Of a stretch of 64,000 bases of DNA, positions 30,633 to 37,895 are shown one piece after another. This DNA comes from Spongorhabdus nitratireducens (lineage in GTDB: Bacteria > Pseudomonadota > Gammaproteobacteria > Pseudomonadales > Endozoicomonadaceae). Numbering within the stretch: position 1 is the stretch's first letter; every line of letters begins with the position of its first letter. The position numbers were made by a program, and so were the translations under genes. The notes under the pieces were generated by a model. That model had not been told where the DNA came from. It did no database searches and saw only the letters and a program-made list of their open reading frames with translations. The stretch covers positions 62,001 to 126,000 of the forward strand of contig CANDOC010000001.1 in the NCBI GenBank assembly GCA_947387575.1, written 5' to 3'.

Positions 30633-31205
30633 ATGAAGCTTTACAGTACGCGTTTATCACCCGAATGCCAGCGGGTACGGATTGCACTTAATCTCAAGCA
30701 GATTGATTATGAGCTGGTTTCGGCCGAGAAGGAGCAGAGTGCTGCGGCACCGGTACTGCTGACGGAAGGTGAGCAGAGCATCCGGCAGTCACTGGCCATT
30801 ATTGAATATCTGGAAGAGATTTGTCCCAGGCCCGGACTGTTGCCGGAAGATCGCGAGTTAAGGGCAAGGGTGCGTTCGTTCTCGCACTGTATTGCCTGCG
30901 ATGTCCAGCCGATGCTGTCAGATCCACTGGGGCTGGAGTCGGAACGGTTTACTGAGGAAGAGCTGTCGCAGCGTGTGATGCGCGGTTTGCACGCCCTTGA
31001 GTATACGCTGGCACGGCAGGCGATTACCGGTACCTACTGTTTTGGCGAGTGCCTGACAATGGCAGATGTGCTGCTGGTGCCACTGGTTTCCATGGCCCGG
31101 CGAATGAAAATTACGATGTCGACCTATCCCCATATTGACCGGATTTATGAGAATTGCATGCACCTGACGCCGTTTATGGATGCAGCACCGGAGCTGCATC
31201 CATAA
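30633..31205 (+). CDS. Glutathione S-transferase-like protein (zeta/SspA-like)
   Basis: A 190-residue thioredoxin-fold protein. MKLYSTRLSPECQRVRIALNLK resembles the N-terminus of zeta-class GSTs and maleylacetoacetate isomerases (Ser-x-x-Cys near the helix start). EGEQSIRQSLAIIEYLEE is the glutathione-binding region with its conserved Ser. The C-terminal half is the helical GST domain (LTMADVLLVPLVSMARR). I use ATG 30633 because family homology begins there; an upstream in-frame start at 30579 lacks it. The substrate is unknown. Confidence 0.8.
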   Translation: MKLYSTRLSPECQRVRIALNLKQIDYELVSAEKEQSAAAPVLLTEGEQSIRQSLAIIEYLEEICPRPGLLPEDRELRARVRSFSHCIACDVQPMLSDPLGLESERFTEEELSQRVMRGLHALEYTLARQAITGTYCFGECLTMADVLLVPLVSMARRMKITMSTYPHIDRIYENCMHLTPFMDAAPELHP

Positions 31206-31229
31206 ACTGAAACCGGATTGGATTTCGGT

Positions 31230-31856
31230 TTAGCGATGGCTGACCAGGCTGCGGATCTTGGTTTTGATCAGATCCAGCGCGATCTTGTTTTTGCCGCCGC
31301 GGGGAATAATCAGGTCGGCGTGCTGGCGGGAGGGTTCGATAAACTGCTGGTACATCGGACGCACGGTTTCCATGTACTGATCGATCACAGATTCCATGTC
31401 ACGGCCACGGCTGATGATGTCACGCTGCAGGCGACGGGTGAGGCAGATATCCAGCGGAGTATCCATGTAGAACTTCAGGTCGAACTCTTCACGGATACGC
31501 GGTACAGACAGCAGTAAAATACCTTCAAAGATAACCACTCGAGTCGGATTGATGCGCAGGGTTTCAGCACGGCGGTTATGCTTGGTGTAATCATACATCG
31601 GCACTTCAATCGGCTGACCGGCCTTCAGTGCACGCATATGCTCCAGCTGCAGATCGTGGTCGAGGGAGTCCGGATGGTCATAGTTGGTCTTGATGCGCTC
31701 TTCCATGGCCATATGGGACTGATCTTTGTAATAAGCGTCCTCGGAGATTACCGAAAGATGGTCAGAACCCAGTTCAGTAGCCAGCGTCTGGGCCAGCAGG
31801 CTTTTTCCGGATGCAGAGGCGCCGGCGATGCCGACCAGAATTGTTTTTTGAGACAT
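31230..31856 (-). CDS. udk: Uridine kinase
   Basis: Phosphorylates uridine and cytidine in pyrimidine salvage. The P-loop is [15 protein letters not shown] at the N-terminus. [14 protein letters not shown] and [16 protein letters not shown] are the nucleoside-binding regions, and [22 protein letters not shown] forms the lid. 208 residues, full length. It converges on the GST-like gene with 24 bp between stops. Confidence 0.96.
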   Translation of the reverse strand: MSQKTILVGIAGASASGKSLLAQTLATELGSDHLSVISEDAYYKDQSHMAMEERIKTNYDHPDSLDHDLQLEHMRALKAGQPIEVPMYDYTKHNRRAETLRINPTRVVIFEGILLLSVPRIREEFDLKFYMDTPLDICLTRRLQRDIISRGRDMESVIDQYMETVRPMYQQFIEPSRQHADLIIPRGGKNKIALDLIKTKIRSLVSHR

Positions 31857-32001
31857 GTGAAACGTACCCGAAAATCCGTAACGAAAATGACAGACGAGAA
31901 CTGCCGGATGTAAAAGCCTGGCTTTAATAGCTGGGATATTACTGAGATAAAGAGTATAACGCCTGATCGTTTTTTATAAATTAACTGGAATTACCCCTCT
32001 C

Positions 32002-33042
32002 ATGATGGATCCCCTTAGTTCGCCGGTGCTTTTGCTGCAAAAGAACGCAGACTTGTTGGAGGGAATGCGTATTCTCATGCTGGAGCCCGAATCCGGTGCG
32101 GCAGTAACGGCTCTGGCCAAAACTGCTGAACAGGTGTCGGTTTTTACCTCGGATTGCCGTGTCCGTGACCAGCTGGAATCATGGGCTGAAGCCGATGGGC
32201 AGAATACGCTTTGCTTTGGTTTTGGTGCGCAGACGACAGCGGCAGAGCATGATCTGGCCATCGTTTTTTTGCAGAAAAGCAAGCCGCGCACCGATATGTT
32301 GCTGCAGCAGGCATTGCAGGGGTTGAATGAATCCGGCCGGTTATTGCTGGTGGGTGCTAACAAGGCAGGTATCAAGTCCTGGGGCAAGCGAATTGAAAAG
32401 CTTGTCGGTTCGGTAGAGAAAGTCGACAGTGCCCGTCATTGTGTACTGTTTGCGGCGGATCGGCCGGATGAAGTGGCAGCTTTTGATATTGAACAGTGGT
32501 TTGAAGTTAACCAGCTGGATCAGGCAGATCTGGAGGTTCACTCACTGCCGGGTGTATTCAGTCATGGTCGACTGGATGTGGGTACCAGACTGTTGCTGGG
32601 CACAATGGAAAACCGTATCAAGGGTCATGTGCTTGATTTTGGCTGTGGTGCCGGTGTTGTGGCTGCCGCAGTTGGCAAGAAGTATCCGAATACCAAACTC
32701 ACAATGGTTGATATCAGTGAACTGGCGCTGGAATCTTCCCGTCGTACGCTGGCTGCCAACGGGGTCGAGGGCCAGATTCAGGCATCGGACGGCCTTGGCA
32801 ATATCAAGGGCCGGTTTGATCTGATTATTTCCAACCCGCCTTTCCATGAAGGCATCAGCACCCGTTACGATACCACCGAGAACTTTATTCGTGCGTCCCG
32901 CCGGTTTCTGAAACCACGGGGTGAGTTCCGGATTGTTGCCAATAATTTCCTGCAGTATCCGGCCATTATCAAAGAGGTTTACGGCCATTGCGAGGTGCTG
33001 GCCAGTGGTGACGGCTTTAATGTTTATCAGGCAAGGGTATAA
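32002..33042 (+). CDS. rsmC: 16S rRNA (guanine-1207-N2)-methyltransferase
   Basis: Methylates G1207 of 16S rRNA with SAM. The protein (346 residues) has the two-domain layout of RsmC: a degenerate N-terminal methyltransferase-like half and an active C-terminal half with VLDFGCGAGVVAAAVG, the acidic LTMVDISELALE, and the catalytic ISNPPFHEG. No signal or membrane segment. It is alone, with a very strong inverted repeat 74 bp after its stop. Confidence 0.93.
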   Translation: MMDPLSSPVLLLQKNADLLEGMRILMLEPESGAAVTALAKTAEQVSVFTSDCRVRDQLESWAEADGQNTLCFGFGAQTTAAEHDLAIVFLQKSKPRTDMLLQQALQGLNESGRLLLVGANKAGIKSWGKRIEKLVGSVEKVDSARHCVLFAADRPDEVAAFDIEQWFEVNQLDQADLEVHSLPGVFSHGRLDVGTRLLLGTMENRIKGHVLDFGCGAGVVAAAVGKKYPNTKLTMVDISELALESSRRTLAANGVEGQIQASDGLGNIKGRFDLIISNPPFHEGISTRYDTTENFIRASRRFLKPRGEFRIVANNFLQYPAIIKEVYGHCEVLASGDGFNVYQARV

Positions 33043-33115
33043 AAATCCTGGTTGTATCTCCTTGCGCTTATTGCATATGTGAATCATTCTTAGAGCGTCA
33101 GTAACAAGATGCCAT

Positions 33116-33169
33116 TGTCCAGCCAGTGCTAAACCCCATAATTTTTAAGGGTTTAACACTGGCTGGACA
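33116..33169. repeat. Strong 21-bp inverted repeat downstream of rsmC
   Basis: Arms at 33116-33136 and 33149-33169 pair at 20 of 21 positions (outer part TGTCCAGCCAGTG), with a 12-base A/T-rich loop. No T-run follows on the plus strand, so it is not a classical terminator although it may block transcription. It could be a dispersed palindromic repeat or part of a structured RNA. Confidence 0.75.
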
Positions 33170-33245
33170 TGTTTGCGGACAAGGTCATCCGCACAGCAGG
33201 CCGGAAAGGACTCCCTGATTCAGCAGTCAAGAGGAGAGGGGTGTA

Positions 33246-33857
33246 GTGTCGTATCTTTCTTTGCGCCAAACGCGGCTGGGACTTATGCTTGACAGCCTTC
33301 GCAGGGCTCTATCCGAAATGAGTCCGGTTCCGGACAGCGACTGGCACCGGTTTGAATGTCTGTTCCGGGAAGTGCGGCTCCAGCGCCATGAAGTGTTTAT
33401 CTCCGAAGGCAGTATTCCCGACACCTTTGTTTTCGTATACAGCGGCTTGTTGCGGCTGTTCTATACCACCGAGCGTGGAAGGGAGTACAACAAGGAATTC
33501 CGCTGGGAAAACGAGTTCCTTGCCAGTTATAGTGCCTTTAACTTCCGACGTCCCACCCGTTTTACTGTTCAGGCTCTTGAGGATACTGTGCTGTTGGTAG
33601 CGCCCTATCATGAGGTTGAGCAGCTCTATGAGCATTCAACCTACTGGCAGGGTATTGGCCGCCGGCTGGCGGAAAGGATGGTGGCGGACAAGGAAGAAAA
33701 GGAAGCCCAGTTACTGATGGACTCCCCCAGGCTGCGTTATGAGCAGCTACAGAAAAAGTTTCCTGAATTGATGTCCCGTTTGTCCGATTACCACATAGCC
33801 TCCTATTTGGGTATCACACCGATAGGCTTCGGGCGTATCAAGCAGCAGATCGGTTGA
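33246..33857 (+). CDS. Crp/Fnr-family transcriptional regulator
   Basis: A 203-residue regulator. The N-terminal two thirds form a cyclic-nucleotide-binding-type beta-roll (ECLFREVRLQRHEVFISEG, then FVFVYSGLLRLFYTTERG), and a helix region around 130-160 would be the dimer helix. The C-terminal part (LSDYHIASYLGITPIGFGRIKQ) is the helix-turn-helix. It lacks the Cys set of FNR and the classic cAMP-binding Arg-Ser, so its signal is unknown. The start is a GTG behind AGGAG. Confidence 0.85.
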   Translation: MSYLSLRQTRLGLMLDSLRRALSEMSPVPDSDWHRFECLFREVRLQRHEVFISEGSIPDTFVFVYSGLLRLFYTTERGREYNKEFRWENEFLASYSAFNFRRPTRFTVQALEDTVLLVAPYHEVEQLYEHSTYWQGIGRRLAERMVADKEEKEAQLLMDSPRLRYEQLQKKFPELMSRLSDYHIASYLGITPIGFGRIKQQIG

Positions 33858-33868
33858 TTATTGCCGGT

Positions 33869-34585
33869 CTAAAGCTTCAGGTAATACGGGCTCAGTATCT
33901 CTGTGGCTGCTTTCGAGTATTCGGGATGTCTGCTGTAAATATTGATGCGCTGTTGCTTCAACGGCGCAGGCTTGTGTCTGAAAGCCAGGATGCTGCGATG
34001 TGGCTGGTGCTCGGTACTTGAAGCGACTTCAATACGTTGACAGAGGTGAAGGCCTGCATTGTCAGCTTCTCTGCAGGCATCTGAATCGCTATCTGACGGC
34101 AACAGCAGCCAGGCTTTTCCGGTTTCTTCCACGAGATTATTTTTCAGTGCCTGAAACAGCTCTGACAACGGCAGGCTGTCATCGTGACGGGCCATATTGC
34201 GCTGTGCATCGGGGCAACGGGTAGAACCGGTGAAGAAAGGGGGGTTGCACAGAATGCAGTCATACTTTTCTTCACTGTTACTGCTGAAATCCTGGGCAGA
34301 CTTTTTATGCAGGTTAAGCCGGGCTGACCAGGGGCTGAAACTGAAATTATCAGCGGCCTGAGCCAGAGCGCCCGGTTCGATTTCCAGGGCATCAATCTTC
34401 GCTGATGAGCGCTGGGCAGCCATCAGCGAAAGCAAACCGGTACCGGTACCAATATCCAGAATCCGGGTAGCATTTTCTACCGGAATAATGGCGCCAAACA
34501 GGCAGGCGTCTGTTGTTATTTTCATGCCGCACAGCGCCTGCTCTACACGAAACTGCTTGAATGCAAAATATGTGTTTCGACCCAT
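33869..34585 (-). CDS. trmN6: tRNA1(Val) (adenine-37-N6)-methyltransferase
   Basis: Methylates A37 of tRNA-Val (YfiC family). 238 residues with FKQFRVEQALCGMKITTDACLFGA, typical of this family, SAM-binding ILDIGTGTGLLSLMAAQR, and the N6-adenine catalytic NPPFF in CILCNPPFFTGSTR. The C-terminus is short and ordinary. It converges on the Crp/Fnr gene with 11 bp between stops. Confidence 0.92.
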   Translation of the reverse strand: MGRNTYFAFKQFRVEQALCGMKITTDACLFGAIIPVENATRILDIGTGTGLLSLMAAQRSSAKIDALEIEPGALAQAADNFSFSPWSARLNLHKKSAQDFSSNSEEKYDCILCNPPFFTGSTRCPDAQRNMARHDDSLPLSELFQALKNNLVEETGKAWLLLPSDSDSDACREADNAGLHLCQRIEVASSTEHQPHRSILAFRHKPAPLKQQRINIYSRHPEYSKAATEILSPYYLKL

Positions 34586-34651
34586 CTGGTATTTAATCTG
34601 TATTTTTGTCCTGAAGTGGGCCGGCAGTCTAATGGAATCTGCTGCAAGCGA

Positions 34652-35566
34652 CTATTGTGATCTCTCCCTGTGCTGATTCGCAGTATTGCCTTTGAAACGG
34701 ATCTTCTGCAGAAAAATACCGCCAAGAATAAATCCCAACCCTGCCCAGGTTGCTGTAATGATCGGTTCGTCCAGCACCAGCCAGATAACAAACAGTGACA
34801 ATAACGGGCTCAGGTAACTCAGGTTACTGATGGCTGCAGTATTGGTGGCATGTTTCAGTGCCAGAATCCAGCAGACATAGGCCAATCCCATTTCAATCAG
34901 ACCCACATAAACAGCACCAGCCAGATCATGCCAGTGAGCAGGTATAAAGGATGACTCCATCGCTACAACCAGGGTCATCATCGGTAAGCCGGCAATAAAG
35001 GTAGCAGTCAGGCTAATCAGGGGATCATGGCTATGACGGGTGTTAATCAGCCAGTAAAGGGCCCAGCACAATGTACTGGCCAGGGCCATTGCAACGCCGG
35101 GTACATCATCAAACTGTAATTCTGCCAGTTCGCCGCGGGTAGCAATGATCAGTACACCGAAGTAGGCCGTGAGAATGGCGGCGATATCCAGCTTGCGAAT
35201 TTTCTGTTTGAGAATAGGGATTGCAAGCAGTGTCATTGCCATCGGCCAGGTGTAATTCAATGCCAGAGCCTGCTGTGCCGGGAGCCTGTCATACGCGTTA
35301 AACAGAAAGATGTGATACAGAAAGGGATTTAATGCGCCTAACAGCAGCCATGCCGGCCAACTGTCATACATCGCCCGAACTAATTGTCCGAGTTGCTGCT
35401 TTTTAATCAGTAAGCCCAGAGTGAACAGCAGTGATGTCAGGCTTGCATAAAATAACAGCTGGTAAGGGTCGAGGTGACCTAAGGCAAGTTTGAACGCTGT
35501 GGCTATGGTAGACCACATTAAAACGGTGACCAGGGCATAGGAATAGGCTTTGGTCATTTGGGTCAT
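34652..35566 (-). CDS. EamA/DMT-superfamily transporter
   Basis: An inner-membrane carrier (304 residues) with ten predicted helices arranged as two EamA repeats: about 10-135 (VLMWSTIATAFKLALGHLDP, ALALNYTWPMAMTLLAIPIL) and 150-290 (AMALASTLCWALYWLINTRH, ISNLSYLSPLLSLFVIWLVL). Family members export amino acids, nucleosides or metabolites; the substrate is unknown. An in-frame ATG at 35557 is an alternative start. Confidence 0.88.
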   Translation of the reverse strand: MTQMTKAYSYALVTVLMWSTIATAFKLALGHLDPYQLLFYASLTSLLFTLGLLIKKQQLGQLVRAMYDSWPAWLLLGALNPFLYHIFLFNAYDRLPAQQALALNYTWPMAMTLLAIPILKQKIRKLDIAAILTAYFGVLIIATRGELAELQFDDVPGVAMALASTLCWALYWLINTRHSHDPLISLTATFIAGLPMMTLVVAMESSFIPAHWHDLAGAVYVGLIEMGLAYVCWILALKHATNTAAISNLSYLSPLLSLFVIWLVLDEPIITATWAGLGFILGGIFLQKIRFKGNTANQHRERSQ

Positions 35567-35701
35567 ATTGTTACTACTTTTCGGGGGATTTTGGTGAAGG
35601 TTTTACATTTTCAGAAAGAGCGTAAAAATTCTAATCAGTTGTAACGACGATAGCGAGAGCCTGAGAGCAGATAATCGGTTTGTCTATAGATGGGAGGAAT
35701 T

Positions 35702-35735
35702 AAAAAAGCCGGCGCCAAAGGGGGCAGGCACCGGC
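35702..35735 (-). terminator. Terminator of the first OmpA-like gene
   Basis: On the minus strand GCCGGTGCC / GGCGCCGGC pairs over nine positions (one G-T) and is followed by T6. Confidence 0.85.
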
Positions 35736-35764
35736 AAGTACTACAAAAGCTAATTAAGAAATAA

Positions 35765-36298
35765 TTATTCAGAAACCGGAGAAAACTCGGTTCTGCGGTT
35801 CATGGCGCGACCTTCATCAGTTTCGTTTTCAGTCACTGGTGAGCCTTCACCGAAACCCTGGGTTTCCATCTGGTTTTCGGCAACCCCTTTATTTACCAGA
35901 TACATATAGGCTGACATCGCGCGGCGTTCGGATAAACGCTGGTTATAATTGGCAGAGCCAATGCTGTCGGTATGTCCGCTCAGCATGACACGCTTGTTCG
36001 GATGCTTGATCAGATAGGCTGCCAGATTATCCAAACGCTCCCGGGCATTGTCATCCAGTCGATCCGAATCAAATGCAAAGTGAATACGCTCCATCTGCTC
36101 GATCATATCCACTTCACTGAAGGCACAGGCTGTGCCTCCAATCAATGCTCCACCAAGAGCAGCCCACGGGCCGCCTGCTGCCCAGGTTACACCGCCGCCT
36201 GCAGCGCAGGCTGGCCAGTTATTCTTGGGTTGGCTGGAACATCCGGTTAAAAAGACGATGCTGGCGATTAATACGAGTCCTTTCCATTGGGTTCTCAC
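35765..36298 (-). CDS. OmpA-family peptidoglycan-binding lipoprotein (copy 1)
   Basis: A 177-residue lipoprotein with lipobox LTGC at Cys20. A Gly/Ala-rich, glycine-zipper-like segment follows (AAGGGVTWAAGGPWAALGG, about 33-58), then a C-terminal OmpA domain from about 70. The domain has FAFDSDRLDDNARERLDNLA, SGHTDSIGSANYNQRLSERRA and the closing NRRTEF, whose Asp and Arg bind diaminopimelate in relatives. It probably tethers the outer membrane to the cell wall. A paralogue lies 163 bp upstream in the same orientation. Confidence 0.9.
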   Translation of the reverse strand: MRTQWKGLVLIASIVFLTGCSSQPKNNWPACAAGGGVTWAAGGPWAALGGALIGGTACAFSEVDMIEQMERIHFAFDSDRLDDNARERLDNLAAYLIKHPNKRVMLSGHTDSIGSANYNQRLSERRAMSAYMYLVNKGVAENQMETQGFGEGSPVTENETDEGRAMNRRTEFSPVSE

Positions 36299-36399
36299 TG
36301 CGACCTCCTGTCATCTCTTTACAGCAGTACCTCAATTTTTAATCTAGCAGCTAACCCGGGTGATAACAGTCAAAGATGGAGTGTGAGAGTGGATGCAAT

Positions 36400-36435
36400 A
36401 AAAAAGCCCCTAAATATCAGATAGATAGAGGCTTT
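36400..36435 (-). terminator. Terminator of the second OmpA-like gene
   Basis: On the minus strand AAAGCCTCTA / TAGGGGCTTT pairs with one G-T and ends in T6. It separates the two OmpA-like genes into different transcripts. Confidence 0.8.
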
Positions 36436-36461
36436 CGGTTTCGATCGAAATTGGCTGGAAA

Positions 36462-37211
36462 CTACTGGCCCTGATACTGATCAGAGGGCTGTGGCGGTTT
36501 TGGCGGCTCTGGAGCAAACAGCTCGAGATCGACCCGGCGGTTATGGGCCCGGCCTTCACGTGTGGCGTTATTGACCTGTAGCTCGCCCAGTCCTGAAGCC
36601 TGTATTCGACTGGCACTGATACCTTTCTTCTCTACCAGGTACTGTTTGACTGATTGAGCCCGGCGGACAGAGAGCTTGTCGTTATAGCTTGCAGGACCGG
36701 TGGAGTCGGTATATCCATTGACCTTCAGGTGAATATGGGGGAAACGCTCAAGGGTTTTCGCTGCATTTTCCAGTACCTGTTCTGAATTCTTCTCGATTTT
36801 GGTGGAATCAAACTGGAAATAAAGGCTGTCCAGTCTCTCCGGAGGCAACGGATGGGCCTCTTCTTTAACTGGCGGTGGTGGTGGAGGAACCTCAACAACC
36901 TCTTCAATAACAGTCACTTCAGGTTCAGGAGCCGGTGCGGGAGCTGGTGGTGCCGGAGGCTTATTGGTCAGGGCACAGATGGCTCCCCCAAGTAACAGCC
37001 CGATCCCGCCGCCAGCCGCTGCTGATGACCCGCTATGAGTTGCTCCGGCAGCAGCACCGGCCAGTCCGCCACCAAGTGCACATTTGCCCCAGCGATCGAA
37101 CCAGGTCTGTCCGTGCTGGCTGGCACAACCTGCCAGCATAATGGGTACCAGCCCAATCAGAAGATACCGGCTACCGGGAAATCTTCGCTTGGTGTTGAGT
37201 GTTTCAGCCAT
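36462..37211 (-). CDS. OmpA-family peptidoglycan-binding lipoprotein (copy 2)
   Basis: A 249-residue relative of the downstream gene. The lipobox is LAGC at Cys29, after a longer N-terminus. A Gly-rich zipper (GGGLAGAAAGATHSGSSAAAG) comes next, then a proline-rich periplasmic spacer (about 84-125), then the OmpA domain with FQFDSTKIEKNSEQVLENAA, NGYTDSTGPASYNDKLSVRR and HNRRVDLELF. The C-terminal tail is Pro-rich. The spacer should let it reach further from the membrane than copy 1. Confidence 0.9.
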   Translation of the reverse strand: MAETLNTKRRFPGSRYLLIGLVPIMLAGCASQHGQTWFDRWGKCALGGGLAGAAAGATHSGSSAAAGGGIGLLLGGAICALTNKPPAPPAPAPAPEPEVTVIEEVVEVPPPPPPVKEEAHPLPPERLDSLYFQFDSTKIEKNSEQVLENAAKTLERFPHIHLKVNGYTDSTGPASYNDKLSVRRAQSVKQYLVEKKGISASRIQASGLGELQVNNATREGRAHNRRVDLELFAPEPPKPPQPSDQYQGQ

Positions 37212-37533
37212 AAGAGCATCCTCCGGAACCTTTTCTAATGATCCCTGCTGAAGCCTGCTGATCCTGAATGGCAGAGCTGCACCGATGGTATCGATTGCAG
37301 TGGCACACCCGGGAGCAACACCCGATAACAGCAGGTGCGAACAAAAAGGAAATATGACCCTGAATCGAATAAATATGGGATTACAGCAAATTTAAATATG
37401 AAGTGGGGTCATATGCTGAGTTAAACGTTTGAGAGTATAGAGGCTGGTTTGGTTTTCTGCCGGAAGCCGTCGAAGGCAGAGTGCTATCAAGAGGAGTTAA
37501 TAAGGAGAGTGAACCGAATCAGGTACACTAGAT

Positions 37534-37567
37534 CTAAATGATAATCTTATACATTTGCGATAATAGT
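37534..37567 (+). promoter_or_regulatory. Fur-box-like site upstream of feoABC
   Basis: Bases 37534-37552 match the 19-bp Fur consensus at about 12 positions, including an unbroken AATGATAATC. A second overlapping GATAAT follows at 37559-37564. The site lies about 100 bp before feoA, where iron repression would be expected. The 450-bp gap upstream of feoA holds no gene I can see. Confidence 0.5.
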
Positions 37568-37661
37568 ACTATGCTCTCTCACTGACACTGAAGAGTACAG
37601 TCTTTGGTTATTGCTCGCTTCGATTCTAGTTTCAGGTGCGGCTTCCGGGAGTTTCTCGCTA

Positions 37662-37895
37662 ATGATACAACGTCTGGATCAGTTGTCAGCAGGACAAACT
37701 GCCAGAGTGCTGGGGTTTAACGAACAGTTGGGGTGTCGCTCACAGTTGCTGGCAATGGGCCTGATACCGGGTGCCCGGTTAAAGGTTTCCCGACTGGCTC
37801 CGCTGGGGGATCCGATGCAGCTCGAGCTGGGTAATTCCAGCCTCAGCTTGCGTCGAAGTGAAGCCGCAATGATCCGGGTTGAGCGCCTGCCATGA
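37662..37895 (+). CDS. feoA: Ferrous iron transport protein A
   Basis: Small SH3-like cytosolic protein (77 residues) that supports FeoB. LSAGQTARVLGFNEQLGCRSQLLAMGLIPG is the family core and MIRVERLP the usual C-terminus. I place the start at ATG 37662; a TTG at 37611 would add a hydrophobic stretch not seen in FeoA. The stop overlaps the feoB ATG by 4 bp. Confidence 0.93.
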   Translation: MIQRLDQLSAGQTARVLGFNEQLGCRSQLLAMGLIPGARLKVSRLAPLGDPMQLELGNSSLSLRRSEAAMIRVERLP

